Shown here: positions 8,456-16,755 of the stretch, one piece after another | How positions within the stretch are numbered: position 1 is the stretch's first letter | Layout of the letters: each line of letters begins with the position of its first letter | Assembly: GCA_003241895.1 (NCBI GenBank) | Contig: QBLY01000022.1 | Location: 1 to 45,099, forward strand | DNA length: 45,099 nucleotides | From: Lysobacteraceae bacterium | GTDB lineage: Bacteria > Pseudomonadota > Gammaproteobacteria > Xanthomonadales > Xanthomonadaceae | Direction of reading: 5' to 3' | Made by a program: the position numbers and the translations under genes | Notes under the pieces: generated by a model | Database searches by the model: none | What the model was told of the DNA's origin: nothing | The model's input: only the letters and a program-made list of their open reading frames with translations

Positions 8456-9826
8456 ATGGACCTGCGTCTTTACAACAACCGAACCCGGCAACTCGAGTCC
8501 TTCGAACCTCAGGACCCGCAGCGCGTCACGATGTACGTTTGCGGGCCCACCGTCTACAACTACGTGCACATCGGCAATGCCCGCCCCCCCGTGGTGTTCG
8601 GGGTGCTGGCCAACCTGCTGCGCCGGCACTACGCGCGGCTGGTGTACGCCCGCAACATCACCGACGTGGACGACAAGATCAACCACGCCGCCCGCGACCT
8701 GGGCGTGCCCATCAGCGTAATCACCGACAAGTACGCGGCGGCCTACCACGACGACATGGCCCGGCTGGGAGTGGCCCCGCCCGACGTGGTGCCCTACGCC
8801 ACGGCGCATATCCCGCACATCATCGCCATGATCGAGCGGCTGATCGACAGCGGCCACGCCTACGTAGCCGAGGGCCACGTGCTGTTCTCGGTGGCCAGCT
8901 TCCCCGACTACGGCAAGCTTTCGCGCCGCGACCCGGACGAAATGCTGGCCGGCGCCCGCGTGGAAGTAGCCCCCTACAAGCGCGACCCCGGCGATTTCGT
9001 GCTGTGGAAGCCGTCCACGCCCGACCTGCCCGGCTGGGACTCGCCCTGGGGCGTGGGCCGGCCCGGCTGGCACATCGAGTGCTCGGCCATGGCCGAGGCG
9101 CACCTGGGCGACACCATCGACATCCACGGCGGCGGCGTGGACCTGCAGTTCCCGCACCATGAAAACGAAGTGGCGCAGAGCACGTGCGCCCACGGCGGCC
9201 AGGTGTTCGCACGGTTCTGGCTGCACAACGGCATGCTCAACCTGGGCGGCGCGAAGATGTCCAAGTCGGTGGGCAACGTCAGCCTGGTGCACGACCTGCT
9301 GGACCAGCACCCGCCCGAGGCCCTGCGCTATGCCCTGCTGTCGGCGCACTACCGCCAGCCGCTGGACTGGTCTGAAGGCCTGATCGAGCAGTGCGTGCGC
9401 ACGCTGGACCGCCTCTACGGCACCCTGCGCGACCTGGCCGACGTGCCGGTGATCGAGCCCCAGGTGCCGTTCGAAGTGGAGTCGGCGCTGTGCGACGACC
9501 TCAACACGCCCGCGGCGCTGGCCGAACTGGCGCGCATTGCCGGTGAAGCGCGCAAGGCCACCAGCCCCATCGCCCGCGCCAGCCTGAAGGCCGAGCTGCT
9601 GGGCGGCGGCCAACTGCTGGGCCTGCTGCAGCAGGACCCGGCGGCGTGGTTCAGCCGCGGCAGCGTGGACGGCGACGACGCCCGCATCCAGGGCCTGGTG
9701 AACGAACGCGACGCCGCCAAGCGCGCCCGCGACTTCATCCGCGCCGACGCCATCCGCCGGCAGCTGGCCGGGGAAGGCGTGCTGCTGGAAGACACCGCCC
9801 AGGGCGTTCGCTGGAGGCGCGGCTGA
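8456..9826 (+). CDS. cysS: Cysteinyl-tRNA synthetase
   Basis: Charges tRNA-Cys. 456 residues from ATG 8456 ([16 protein letters not shown]); the longer upstream open frame lacks family similarity. Class I signatures are HIGN at residues 38-41 and KMSKS at 267-271. The catalytic zinc site is assembled from Cys29 ([10 protein letters not shown]), a Cys in HIECSAMAE and a His/Glu in [10 protein letters not shown]. Length fits bacterial CysRS. Its TGA overlaps the sufE ATG (TGATG), linking cysteine charging and the sulfur-transfer protein in one transcript. Confidence 0.97.
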   Translation: MDLRLYNNRTRQLESFEPQDPQRVTMYVCGPTVYNYVHIGNARPPVVFGVLANLLRRHYARLVYARNITDVDDKINHAARDLGVPISVITDKYAAAYHDDMARLGVAPPDVVPYATAHIPHIIAMIERLIDSGHAYVAEGHVLFSVASFPDYGKLSRRDPDEMLAGARVEVAPYKRDPGDFVLWKPSTPDLPGWDSPWGVGRPGWHIECSAMAEAHLGDTIDIHGGGVDLQFPHHENEVAQSTCAHGGQVFARFWLHNGMLNLGGAKMSKSVGNVSLVHDLLDQHPPEALRYALLSAHYRQPLDWSEGLIEQCVRTLDRLYGTLRDLADVPVIEPQVPFEVESALCDDLNTPAALAELARIAGEARKATSPIARASLKAELLGGGQLLGLLQQDPAAWFSRGSVDGDDARIQGLVNERDAAKRARDFIRADAIRRQLAGEGVLLEDTAQGVRWRRG

Positions 9827-10263
9827 TGCGTCCCACCGAAGCAACGCCCGCCGAGGCGCAGGCCGTCATCGCCGAAGAGTTTGGTTTCTTCAGCGATTGG
9901 TCCGAGCGCTACCAGTACCTGATCGACCTGGGCCGCAAGCTGCCGACCTTCCCGGAGGCATTGAAAACCGAGGACAACCGCGTGCTCGGCTGCCAGTCCA
10001 TGGTCTGGATCGTCGCCGAAGGCAACGCCGATGAGCTGGAGTTCCACGCCATCAGCGACTCCACCATCGTCTCGGGGCTGATCTACCTGGCCCTGCGCGT
10101 GTATTCGGGCCGCAGCGCGGCCGAGATCCTGGCCACGCCGGCCGACTACATCAACGCCATCGGCTTGGCCAAGCATCTTTCGCCCACCCGCACCCAGGGC
10201 CTGGCGGCCCTGCTGCAGTTCATCCGTGAAACCGCACACCGGCAAGCGCCGGCCCAGGGGTAA
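9826..10263 (+). CDS. sufE: SufE-type cysteine desulfuration protein
   Basis: 145-residue sulfur acceptor that takes persulfide sulfur from a SufS-type cysteine desulfurase for Fe-S cluster assembly. The acceptor cysteine is Cys56 in the conserved VLGCQSMVW motif; the C-terminal half shows the family pattern GLIYLALRVYSGRSAAEIL followed by INAIGLAKHLSPTRTQGL. Start ATG 9826 overlaps the cysS stop. No sufS or sufBCD is in the window, so the partner desulfurase must be elsewhere. The next gene begins 5 bases after its stop. Confidence 0.94.
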   Translation: MRPTEATPAEAQAVIAEEFGFFSDWSERYQYLIDLGRKLPTFPEALKTEDNRVLGCQSMVWIVAEGNADELEFHAISDSTIVSGLIYLALRVYSGRSAAEILATPADYINAIGLAKHLSPTRTQGLAALLQFIRETAHRQAPAQG

Positions 10264-10267
10264 ACCG

Positions 10268-12010
10268 ATGCTGCCTACCCGCCGCCTGCTGGCGATCGCC
10301 CTGGCCGCCATGCTGGCGATACCGGCCGCACTGCCGGCGCAGGAATCGTCGCTGGTGCCCACGTTCGACGACATGCCCGCCAATGCCCAGCGCATGGCGC
10401 CGGTGGTTGCCCGCTTCCGCGCCGACCTGGAAAGCCTGCAGCGGGTGCACGACGTCACCGCGGGCGTGCAGCGCGAAGCGGCCCTGCGCAGGCTGTACCT
10501 GGGCTGGCAGGCGCGCCTGGCCGAAATGGACATTGCCGGCCTGGCGCTGGAAGACCAGGTGGACCACGCCCTGCTCCAGCGCGACCTGGCCTATCGCCTG
10601 ACCCAGCTGGATTTCGAACGCGACCGCTACCGCCAGGCCGCGCCGCTGCTGCCCGGCGTGGACGGCCTGATCGCCCTGGCCGAAGCGCGCCGCGCCCTGT
10701 CCTACCCCGACCCGCGCGCCAGCGCCGACCAGCTCGACCGCAGCCGCCGCGCGCTGGCCGCGCTGCAGGTGCGCCTGGAAAAAGACCCCAAAGCGCTGGG
10801 CACCTCGCCCATCCTCGCCTTCCGTTCCGCACGCCTGCTGGACGGCGTGCGCGCCGACCTCCAGCAGTGGTACGGCTTTTACGCCGGCTACGACCCGCAG
10901 TTCAGCTGGTGGGCCAAGCAGCCCTACGAAGCGCTCGACAAGCAGATGGAAGCGCACGCCAAGCTGCTGCGCGACAAGCTGGCCGGCGCCGACGACCCGG
11001 AAACCATCATCGGCGACCCGATCGGCCGCGACGCGCTGTTGGCCGACCTTCGCCACGAGCTGATCGCCTACACCCCCGAACAGCTGATCGCGCTGGCCGA
11101 GCGCGAGCTGGCCTGGTGCCAGCGCGAAATGGAAAAAGCGGCGGCCGAAATGGGCCAGTCGGACTGGCGCGCGGCGCTGGAAACCGTCAAGTCGCGCCAC
11201 CCTGCCCCGGGCGACCAGCCCAAGCTGGTGGTGGAGCTGGCCGACGAAGCCATCCACTACCTGGAAGCCAACGCCCTGGTCACCGTGCCCGAACTGGCCA
11301 AGCGCGACTGGCGCATGACCATGCTCACGCCCGAATACCAGCTGCAGGCGCCGTTTTTCCTGGGCGGCCAGGACGTGTGGGTGGCCTACCCCACCGACAC
11401 CATGCCGCACGACAAGAAGCTGATGGCGCTGCGCGGCAACAACCGCCACTTCTCGCGCGCGGTGGTGCACCACGAACTGATCCCCGGCCACCACCTGCAG
11501 TACTTCTACAACGCCCGCTACCAGCCGCAGCGCGAACTGTTCGACACGCCGTTCTGGGGTGAGGGCTGGGCGCTGTACTGGGAGTTCCGGCTGTACGAAC
11601 GCGGCTTCGCCCAGACGCCCGAAGACCGCATCGGCATGCTGTTCTGGCGCAGCCATCGCGCCGCCCGCATCCTGTTCTCGCTGGGCTTCCACCTGGGCAA
11701 GATGACGCCCGACCAGGCGGTGGAACTGCTGGTGGAACGCGTGGGCCATGAACGCGAGAACGCCCGCGCCGAAGTGCGCCGCAGCTTCGCCGGCGACTAC
11801 GGCCCGCTGTACCAGATCGCCTACATGGTCGGCGGCCTGCAGTTCCAGGCCCTGCATCGGGAAATGGTGACCAACGGCAAGATGACCGAGCGCCAGTTCC
11901 ACGACGCCATCCTCAAGGGCGGCCCGATGCCGGTGGCCGTGGTGCGCGCCCGGCTGCGCGGCGACTCGCTGGCCAACGGCCTGCCCGCCGACTGGAAGTT
12001 CTACGACTAA
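10268..12010 (+). CDS. Exported DUF885 family metalloprotease
   Basis: 580-residue protein from ATG 10268, five bases after sufE. Residues 1-25 form a signal peptide (LLAIALAAMLAIPAALPAQ). The DUF885 zinc motif is HHELIPGHHLQYF, with the HE..PGH core at residues 402-408; downstream FWGEGWALYWEFRLYE provides the conserved Glu-rich helix, and ARAEVRRSFAGDYGPLYQIAYMVG near the C-terminus is also characteristic. This family is predicted to be gluzincin-like periplasmic peptidases; no substrate is known for this member. Proximity to sufE is probably incidental to function. Confidence 0.88.
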   Translation: MLPTRRLLAIALAAMLAIPAALPAQESSLVPTFDDMPANAQRMAPVVARFRADLESLQRVHDVTAGVQREAALRRLYLGWQARLAEMDIAGLALEDQVDHALLQRDLAYRLTQLDFERDRYRQAAPLLPGVDGLIALAEARRALSYPDPRASADQLDRSRRALAALQVRLEKDPKALGTSPILAFRSARLLDGVRADLQQWYGFYAGYDPQFSWWAKQPYEALDKQMEAHAKLLRDKLAGADDPETIIGDPIGRDALLADLRHELIAYTPEQLIALAERELAWCQREMEKAAAEMGQSDWRAALETVKSRHPAPGDQPKLVVELADEAIHYLEANALVTVPELAKRDWRMTMLTPEYQLQAPFFLGGQDVWVAYPTDTMPHDKKLMALRGNNRHFSRAVVHHELIPGHHLQYFYNARYQPQRELFDTPFWGEGWALYWEFRLYERGFAQTPEDRIGMLFWRSHRAARILFSLGFHLGKMTPDQAVELLVERVGHERENARAEVRRSFAGDYGPLYQIAYMVGGLQFQALHREMVTNGKMTERQFHDAILKGGPMPVAVVRARLRGDSLANGLPADWKFYD

Positions 12011-12059
12011 CGCTTCAGCTGGCGTGTGTTCTACTTCCTGAACCAACAAGGAGACTGCA

Positions 12060-12350
12060 ATGAGCGAGCTACGCCTGCAACTCACCGCCAGTGAAGACGA
12101 CACGATGCAGATCATCAACCGGCTATCGGCGCTGGGCGGCATTGAGTCGGTGGAGGAGATCGCCGACCTGATGCCGCACATGGACGATCCCGATTCCAGC
12201 TCCGCCGGACTTCCCGATGACATGGGGCCGGGCACGCACCTGATCCTGATCAACGCCGAAACCGACGACGACATTCGCCGGGCGCTGGAAGTGGCCGAAA
12301 GCAGCGCCCGCGCCCTGGGCATCGTGCTGGAAGTGGTCGTCAACGAATAG
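12060..12350 (+). CDS. Conserved small protein of unknown function, upstream of trmY-like gene
   Basis: 96 residues, start ATG 12060 with a good AAGGAG ribosome site 8 bases upstream. I do not recognise the family. The predicted pattern is beta-alpha-beta / beta-alpha-beta (LRLQLTA, a helix around MQIINRLSALG, IESVEEIADLM; then THLILINAET, a helix over DDIRRALEVAESSARALG, IVLEVVVNE), compatible with a ferredoxin/ACT-like fold. An acidic, Ser-rich linker with MPHMDDPDSSSAG sits between the halves. No signal peptide or membrane segment. It precedes the methyltransferase gene by 8 bases, so the two are probably cotranscribed and may work together. Confidence 0.75.
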   Translation: MSELRLQLTASEDDTMQIINRLSALGGIESVEEIADLMPHMDDPDSSSAGLPDDMGPGTHLILINAETDDDIRRALEVAESSARALGIVLEVVVNE

Positions 12351-12358
12351 GTTTTGAC

Positions 12359-12952
12359 ATGCGAACCTTTGTACTGCGGGCGCGCGCGGCGCCCACGGAC
12401 AGCCAGAAGCTGCTGGCGTCCGTCGGCCAGGAAGCCCACGCCGAAATCCTGGCGCATACGCTGATGAACGCGATCTTCCTGGCGCAGTCGCATCGCCCCG
12501 ATGTGACGGTTTACCTGGTGCTGGAAAGCACGCAGGACTTCTCGCGCACGATCAAGTTCGACGCCGCCGCCATGCACGAGATCGGCGGCTTCGACGAACG
12601 CGCGCTGCTGGGCAAGGTGGCCAAGGCCCTGGACGCGTCCAGGGGCATGGGCAAGGAACAGACGCGGCCGGTGGAATCAGGCGTCAGCGTGCACACGATG
12701 AGCTTCGAGCGGCTGGTGCAGGGCCTGGCCGAGGACCACCAGCTGTTCGTGATGGACCGGAAGGGAACGTCCATCCGTGAGCAGGCGTTCGAGGGCAACC
12801 CCTGCTTCCTGCTGACCGACCACATCCCGATGCCCAAGAAGACCTTCCACACGCTCGAACGCCTGGGCGCGAAGAAGATCACGCTGGGCCCGAAGATGCT
12901 GTTCGCCTCCCAGTGCGTGGTGCTGATCCACTACGAACTCGACCAGCGATAA
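12359..12952 (+). CDS. trmY: TrmY-like SPOUT RNA methyltransferase
   Basis: 197-residue homologue of archaeal TrmY, which N1-methylates pseudouridine 54 of tRNA; a bacterial group exists (the Vibrio VCA0634 type). Alignable hallmarks are the N-terminal MRTFVLRARA strand, SVHTMSFERLVQGL in the middle, and the C-terminal knot region: FLLTDHIPMPKKTF, KKITLGPKMLFASQC and VVLIHYELDQ, where archaeal enzymes have GDHIG, ISLSPLELHANHC and IHNVLD. The C-terminal Cys before the IH strand is kept. Bacterial tRNA normally has m5U54, not pseudouridine 54, so the actual substrate is uncertain. Weak AGG ribosome site; cotranscribed with the 96-residue protein. Confidence 0.85.
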   Translation: MRTFVLRARAAPTDSQKLLASVGQEAHAEILAHTLMNAIFLAQSHRPDVTVYLVLESTQDFSRTIKFDAAAMHEIGGFDERALLGKVAKALDASRGMGKEQTRPVESGVSVHTMSFERLVQGLAEDHQLFVMDRKGTSIREQAFEGNPCFLLTDHIPMPKKTFHTLERLGAKKITLGPKMLFASQCVVLIHYELDQR

Positions 12953-12990
12953 CGCAAGCCACCCAGCCGCCGGCAGCGCGGCGCGCAGGT

Positions 12991-13023
12991 AAAAAAAGGC
13001 TCATCCCAACTGAGGGATTAGCC
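12991..13023 (-). terminator. Intrinsic terminator of a minus-strand transcript
   Basis: On the minus strand GGCTAATCCC and GGGATGAGCC pair (one mismatched base) around a short TCAGTT loop and are followed by seven T (12997-12991). No annotated coding gene ends here on the minus strand, so it must terminate a non-coding transcript. On the plus strand the hairpin lacks a T-tract, so it is not a strong terminator for the trmY-like gene. Confidence 0.8.
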
Positions 13024-13320
13024 GGCCTTGCTTCTGGCGCCTGTGACGGTTGGTTCCTTCCCGAGTCATTTTTCCGCCGACCGGGTTTGGTTGACTCGTC
13101 GCACGCTTCGAGCCAGGGCCTGGCCTAGCGCGGCGCGTCCCTTCGGACACTTTTAGGTGGAGTCAGCGCAAGCCCGAGTGTGCGGGCCAGTCCCGAGTCC
13201 TCGTCCTTCCAATGTTGGGAAAAGAGCTACTGCATTGCAGGGCGGAGCTGCCGCGAAGCGACGTTGTGCGGCTTTTCGTGGACCCGGCCAAGCCGATACT
13301 CCCCTGACTTGGGAGAAGAA
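12991..13320 (-). ncRNA. Candidate structured RNA / interspersed element downstream of dksA
   Basis: The 422-base gap between the trmY-like gene and dksA contains no convincing protein gene. On the minus strand it begins just beyond the dksA terminator and ends at its own terminator. In between are many short self-complementary blocks: CTCCC/GGGGAG near 13315-13298, GCCGC/GCGGC near 13272-13250, GCCCG/CGGGC near 13187-13172, GTCC/GGAC near 13149-13138, GCCAG/CTGGC near 13124-13110 and GAGTCA/TGACTC near 13097-13063. The last reading frame is open but its stop lies inside the terminator hairpin and it has no ribosome site. I could not match it to 6S, tmRNA, RNase P or SRP RNA. From memory only, similar strings recur as spurious small ORFs in Lysobacter-like genomes, suggesting a multicopy element. 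The 5' end is a guess. Confidence 0.45.
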
Positions 13321-13322
13321 CC

Positions 13323-13348
13323 AAAAAAAGCCCCGCGAATGCGGGGCT
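13323..13348 (-). terminator. Intrinsic terminator of dksA
   Basis: A minus-strand stem AGCCCCGC/GCGGGGCT with an ATTC loop is followed by seven T, 27 bases past the dksA stop. The plus-strand reading gives a weaker CTCTTCTTT tail, so it may also act in the other direction. Confidence 0.88.
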
Positions 13349-13374
13349 CTTCTTTGGACCAGGAACCGGCGGGC

Positions 13375-14358
13375 TTATTCGCCCATCTGCTTCTGGCGAT
13401 GTTCCCAGCGTTCCTGGGCATCGATGGTGCGTTCGGCGGTGAGGCGGGCTTCGAGTCGGTCGAGGCCGATTTCTTCGCCCGTGTCCACGCAGTAACCGTA
13501 GCTGCCGTCCTCGATGCGCTTGAGCGTGCTGTCGATCTTGCTGATCAGCTTGCGGTAGCGGTCGCGGGTGCGCAGCTCGAGCGAGTTCTCCGATTCACGG
13601 CTGGCGCGTTCGGCTTCATCGCCGACGTCGCGCACCTCTTCCTTGAGGTTCTCGATGGTCTGCTTGGACTCGTCGACCAGGTCGGCCTTCCAACTCAGCA
13701 GGCGCTGGCGGAAGTACTCAAGCTGCATCGGGCCCATGTATTCCTCTTTCGGGCCGGGCTTGTAGCCCGCCGCAAGCGCCACGCGCACCCGTGCCGGAGC
13801 CGGCTTGATGCGCTCGGGACGCGGGGCGGTCGGCTTGATGTAGCCGGCACGCACGCCCGGCTCACGCCGCGGCGGCGGTGCCGCGACCGGCTTGGCCACC
13901 ACTGGCGGCGCCTTGCCGGCCGAAGCGGACTTGCCCTTGCCGGCGGGTGCCGGTGCGGACTTGGCCGGGGCCTTGGCAGGCACCTTGGACGCCGGCGCAG
14001 GCTTGGCCGCCGGCTTGGCGGCCACCTTGGCCACCGGCTTGGCAGCCGGCTTCGCCGCGACCTTGGCCACGGGCTTGGCGGCCTTGGCCACCGGCTTCTT
14101 GGCCACGGGCTTGGCAGCGGCCTTCTTGACCGGCTTGGCGGCTGGCTTGGCGACCTTTTTGGCCGGCTTCGGCGCGGGTTTCGCCTTGGCGGCGGGCTTG
14201 GCAACCTTCTTGGCGGGCTTGGAAGGCTTCACGGCCTTCTTCGCGGGTTTGGGGGCCGTCTTGGCTTTGGCAGCGGGCTTCTTTGCCGGCGTGCTGGCCT
14301 TGACGGGTTTCTTGGAGGCCGGCTTGACGGCCTTCTTTGCGGGTTTCTTAGCGGCCAC
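13375..14358 (-). CDS. dksA: DksA-type transcription factor with long Lys/Ala/Pro-rich N-terminal tail
   Basis: 327 residues, about twice the usual DksA. Residues 1-~165 are a basic K/A/P repeat tail resembling histone H1-like C-termini. Residues ~210-327 are the DksA core: a coiled coil ([18 protein letters not shown] onwards), the tip motif DVGDEA matching the DxxDxA that enters the RNA polymerase secondary channel, then [18 protein letters not shown] and [18 protein letters not shown]. Only one cysteine (Cys290) of the four-Cys zinc finger remains, as in zinc-independent DksA2-like proteins. Start GTG 14358 with an AGAGGA site about 10 bases upstream. With ppGpp it is expected to modulate rRNA and amino-acid operon promoters. 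The tail may bind nucleic acid, which is inference. Confidence 0.9.
   Translation of the reverse strand: MAAKKPAKKAVKPASKKPVKASTPAKKPAAKAKTAPKPAKKAVKPSKPAKKVAKPAAKAKPAPKPAKKVAKPAAKPVKKAAAKPVAKKPVAKAAKPVAKVAAKPAAKPVAKVAAKPAAKPAPASKVPAKAPAKSAPAPAGKGKSASAGKAPPVVAKPVAAPPPRREPGVRAGYIKPTAPRPERIKPAPARVRVALAAGYKPGPKEEYMGPMQLEYFRQRLLSWKADLVDESKQTIENLKEEVRDVGDEAERASRESENSLELRTRDRYRKLISKIDSTLKRIEDGSYGYCVDTGEEIGLDRLEARLTAERTIDAQERWEHRQKQMGE
13870..14355 (-). repeat. Degenerate K/A/P-coding repeats in dksA
   Basis: Imperfect repeats of codons for AAKPVAK / KPAAKP / PAKKVAKP units; the block GGCCACCTTGGCCACCGGCT recurs with small changes several times on the plus strand. Low-complexity DNA of this sort tends to vary in length between strains. 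Confidence 0.7.
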
Positions 14359-14399
14359 TAGGGCAATTCCTCTCTTTCCTTGAGGCTCAAAGGCGGCGT

Positions 14400-14429
14400 G
14401 TTATAGCCTAGTACCTTATCCAGCGGCAA
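14400..14429 (-). promoter_or_regulatory. Candidate dksA promoter
   Basis: Minus-strand TTGCCG (14429-14424) and TATAAC (14405-14400) are separated by 18 bases, about 40 bases before the dksA GTG. This places it in the divergent gap to yidD, just outside the yidD start. Confidence 0.4.
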
Positions 14430-14433
14430 CCAT

Positions 14434-14700
14434 ATGCCGGCTGCTCCTCCGGCGCAATCAGTGAAAAAGCCAGTCATCCTGCTGCTGCGTGGCTACAAAA
14501 GGGTCATAAGCCCCCTTCTTGGCCAGCGCTGTCGCTTTTATCCCAGCTGCTCGGAGTACACGATGCAGGCCGTGGAGCGCTTCGGCGTGGTCCGCGGCGG
14601 CTGGTTGGGCGCCAAACGCATCGCTCGCTGCCACCCGCTGAATCCGGGGGGCGTGGACTTCGTTCCCGAAACCTGGCCTGAACGCAAGGCGCCCGAATGA
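14434..14700 (+). CDS. yidD: Membrane protein insertion efficiency factor YidD
   Basis: 88-residue member of the YidD/Haemolytic family, which assists YidC-mediated insertion of inner-membrane proteins. The conserved pattern [20 protein letters not shown], then [15 protein letters not shown] and [12 protein letters not shown], is complete, including the three cysteines. In many gammaproteobacteria it lies between rnpA and yidC; here it is detached and divergent from dksA. The start ATG 14434 gives a short non-conserved N-terminal extension of about 10 residues before the family begins, so Met1 is plausible but not certain. Confidence 0.92.
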   Translation: MPAAPPAQSVKKPVILLLRGYKRVISPLLGQRCRFYPSCSEYTMQAVERFGVVRGGWLGAKRIARCHPLNPGGVDFVPETWPERKAPE

Positions 14701-14776
14701 CCCGGATCCTCAGGAAAGTCGACCGCTGCGCGCCGGCCTTGCGCGCGCCCTTGGCGATGCCGCAGGGGCTGGAGCG

Positions 14777-15604
14777 ATGAGCTGGCTGCTGTCGGCCCTG
14801 CTGGCCATGGCCTCGGGAATGGCCGCAGCGGCCCCGGCCGACGACGCGCGCGTGGTGTTCCCGCAAAGCGTGGCCCAGGGTGCGCTGGTGATCGGCAAGG
14901 TGCCGCCGGGCAGCGAGGTCGAGCACGGCGGCCGCAGGCTGCGCGTGACCGCCTATGGCAGCGTGGTCTTCGGCGTGGGCCGCGATGCCACTGGGCCGCT
15001 TCTGGTGGCCGTGCGTCGCCCTGACGGCGGCACCCAGGCCGTGGGCATCGCGGTGACCGCGCGGGACTGGCCCATCGAGCGGGTCAACGGCGTGCCGCCC
15101 AAGACCGTGTCGCCCCCGCCGGCGATCGCCCAACGCATCCGCCGCGAACAGGAACAGGTGGTCCAGGCCCGCGAGCGCGACGACGCCCGGGCCGATTTCG
15201 CCCAGAGCTTCGCGTGGCCGCTGACCGGCCGCATCAGCGGGCGCTTCGGCAACCAGAGGGTCTACAACGGTTCGCCCGGCAGCCCGCATTCGGGCATGGA
15301 CATCGCCGCGGCCACCGGCACGCCGGTGCGGGCGCCCGCCGCCGGCGTGGTCACGCTGGTGGCGCCGGACTTCTACCTCACCGGCGGCACGCTGTTGATC
15401 GACCACGGCCACGGCATCAGCTCGAACTTCCTGCACCTGTCGCGCATCGACGTGAAGCTTGGCGACCGGGTGGAACAGGGCCAGGTGATCGCCGCGGTGG
15501 GCGCCACCGGGCGCGCCACCGGCCCGCACCTGCACTGGGGCATGAGCTGGTTCGACGTGCGGATAGACCCGCTGCTGGTGCTGGAGCGAACCGCCAAGCC
15601 CTGA
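14777..15604 (+). CDS. Exported M23 (LytM) peptidoglycan endopeptidase
   Basis: 275-residue periplasmic peptidase. Residues 1-19 form a signal peptide (LLSALLAMASGMAAAAPA). A beta-rich N-terminal region and a short charged helix around AQRIRREQEQVVQARERDDA precede the M23 domain from ~residue 145. Zinc ligands are visible in SPHSGMDIAA (His, Asp) and in GPHLHWGMSW (HLH), so the active site is intact, unlike LytM activators such as EnvC. Likely cleaves peptide cross-links in murein. A GGAG site precedes ATG 14777. 76 bases separate it from yidD. Confidence 0.9.
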   Translation: MSWLLSALLAMASGMAAAAPADDARVVFPQSVAQGALVIGKVPPGSEVEHGGRRLRVTAYGSVVFGVGRDATGPLLVAVRRPDGGTQAVGIAVTARDWPIERVNGVPPKTVSPPPAIAQRIRREQEQVVQARERDDARADFAQSFAWPLTGRISGRFGNQRVYNGSPGSPHSGMDIAAATGTPVRAPAAGVVTLVAPDFYLTGGTLLIDHGHGISSNFLHLSRIDVKLGDRVEQGQVIAAVGATGRATGPHLHWGMSWFDVRIDPLLVLERTAKP

Positions 15605-15679
15605 ACCGCGCCCCTGCGGACCCTCAGGCCCGCGGCTGCTTGAAGGCGACCGGTGGGGCCAGAAGGCCCGGCATCAGAC

Positions 15680-16672
15680 TCAGCGTGCAGCCATGCCGTC
15701 AGGCAGCGCGGTGTAGCCACCCGGGACGCCCTTGGTGGCCACGGCCACGGCGTCGTGGGCATGCAGGCTTTCCAGGTGGGTGGCGCGCAGCCAGAAGTCG
15801 CTGATGCGCTCGTCGGACTCCAGCGCGGCCTTCATGCGGCGGGCGGCGTCTTCGCAGAACATCAGGTTCTGGCCGTTGAGCAGGGCGAAGGCCTGCTCGT
15901 CCACGCGCTTCACGGCCGTTTGCACCGGCGTCTTGAGCGCGCCCTCGATGCGGTCGATGGTTTCAACGATCGGGAAGCTCTGGAACGACGGCACCAGCCG
16001 CAGCTTCACCGACGCGATGGAGCGCTGCCCGTGCGGGGTGGCGCGGATGCCCTGCTCGGTGCCCAGCCACGCCAGCACGGCGTCGCGGTCCACCGGCTTG
16101 CCGGCGGCGAAGTCGGCATCGAACTGTTCCTGGATCAGCTGGCGCGCCAGCGCCGCCGAACACGGGCAGGTGCTGGAATACGCGGCTTCCAGGCCGAGCT
16201 CGAGCGCGAACTGGCCGCGGTCCATCACGCCGGTGATGGTGACCGGGTAGCTTTTCCAGCCGCTGTTGTCGCTGGCAAGCGCCTTGCGCCGCACCAGGTG
16301 GTCGAACGAGACGCTGACCATGGCGCGGTCGGACAGGTCGGCATGCGATTCAAGGAAGTCCTTCAGCAGGCGCCGGATGCTGGCCGGGGTGACCGGTTCG
16401 CTCGACAGCGCCTTGTCCACGTGCAGGTACAGGCGCGACATGTGGATGCCGCGCGCGTCGCCGCGCTTGAGGTTGACGAAGGCGTTGACGCGGGCGCCGC
16501 TGCTGACCGTGCGGCCTTCGTCGGCCTGCATCAGTACGGGCATCTCGATCTCGCCCATGCCGACCCAGTCGAGCGCGCCGGCCTGGGCCAGGTGCGGCTC
16601 GGCGGCGACGTCGGGCAGGACGCGCGCGGTGTTGTCGAGGTTGCTGGGGGCCAAGTCGGCGCTCCTGTTCAA
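15680..16672 (-). CDS. folE2: GTP cyclohydrolase FolE2 (type IB)
   Basis: Converts GTP to dihydroneopterin triphosphate, the entry to tetrahydrofolate. 330 residues, slightly longer than the usual ~300. The metal-binding STCPCSAALARQLI motif (Cys169 and Cys171), GIHMSRLYLHVD, and the C-terminal ATHLESLHAHDAVA are diagnostic for COG1469 rather than the FolE (type IA) family. FolE2 can use metals other than zinc and is often Zur-controlled; I saw no Zur-like palindrome in the 83 bases upstream. It stands apart from its neighbours, with an M23 gene converging on it. Confidence 0.95.
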   Translation of the reverse strand: MNRSADLAPSNLDNTARVLPDVAAEPHLAQAGALDWVGMGEIEMPVLMQADEGRTVSSGARVNAFVNLKRGDARGIHMSRLYLHVDKALSSEPVTPASIRRLLKDFLESHADLSDRAMVSVSFDHLVRRKALASDNSGWKSYPVTITGVMDRGQFALELGLEAAYSSTCPCSAALARQLIQEQFDADFAAGKPVDRDAVLAWLGTEQGIRATPHGQRSIASVKLRLVPSFQSFPIVETIDRIEGALKTPVQTAVKRVDEQAFALLNGQNLMFCEDAARRMKAALESDERISDFWLRATHLESLHAHDAVAVATKGVPGGYTALPDGMAAR

Positions 16673-16755
16673 TGTCTTGCCAAGCTAGATGAGGTCGGGT
16701 GGAGCCTACGTCAAGTGGGCGTCGGGCGCCCCCGGGAGGCCCGCAACGATGCGTT

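Noticed and set aside
10220-12577. 785-codon open frame on the minus strand
   Set aside because: Antisense to the DUF885 gene and the small unknown gene, with no recognisable motif and no ribosome site.
12995-13145. Small protein of ~50 residues on the minus strand (GTG start, Arg/Pro-rich)
   Set aside because: No ribosome site, stop codon inside the terminator hairpin; more likely part of an RNA.
12991-13320. 6S RNA, tmRNA, RNase P or SRP RNA
   Set aside because: A GCGGGCCAGTCCC string on the plus strand resembles the 5' side of 6S RNA, but the rest does not follow, and none of the diagnostic motifs of the other RNAs is present.
14434-15604. yidD as part of an rpmH-rnpA-yidC cluster
   Set aside because: None of those genes is near; yidD is flanked by dksA and an M23 peptidase.
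16673-16755. Zur box upstream of folE2
   Set aside because: FolE2 genes are often Zur-controlled, but no AT-rich palindrome is visible in this gap.
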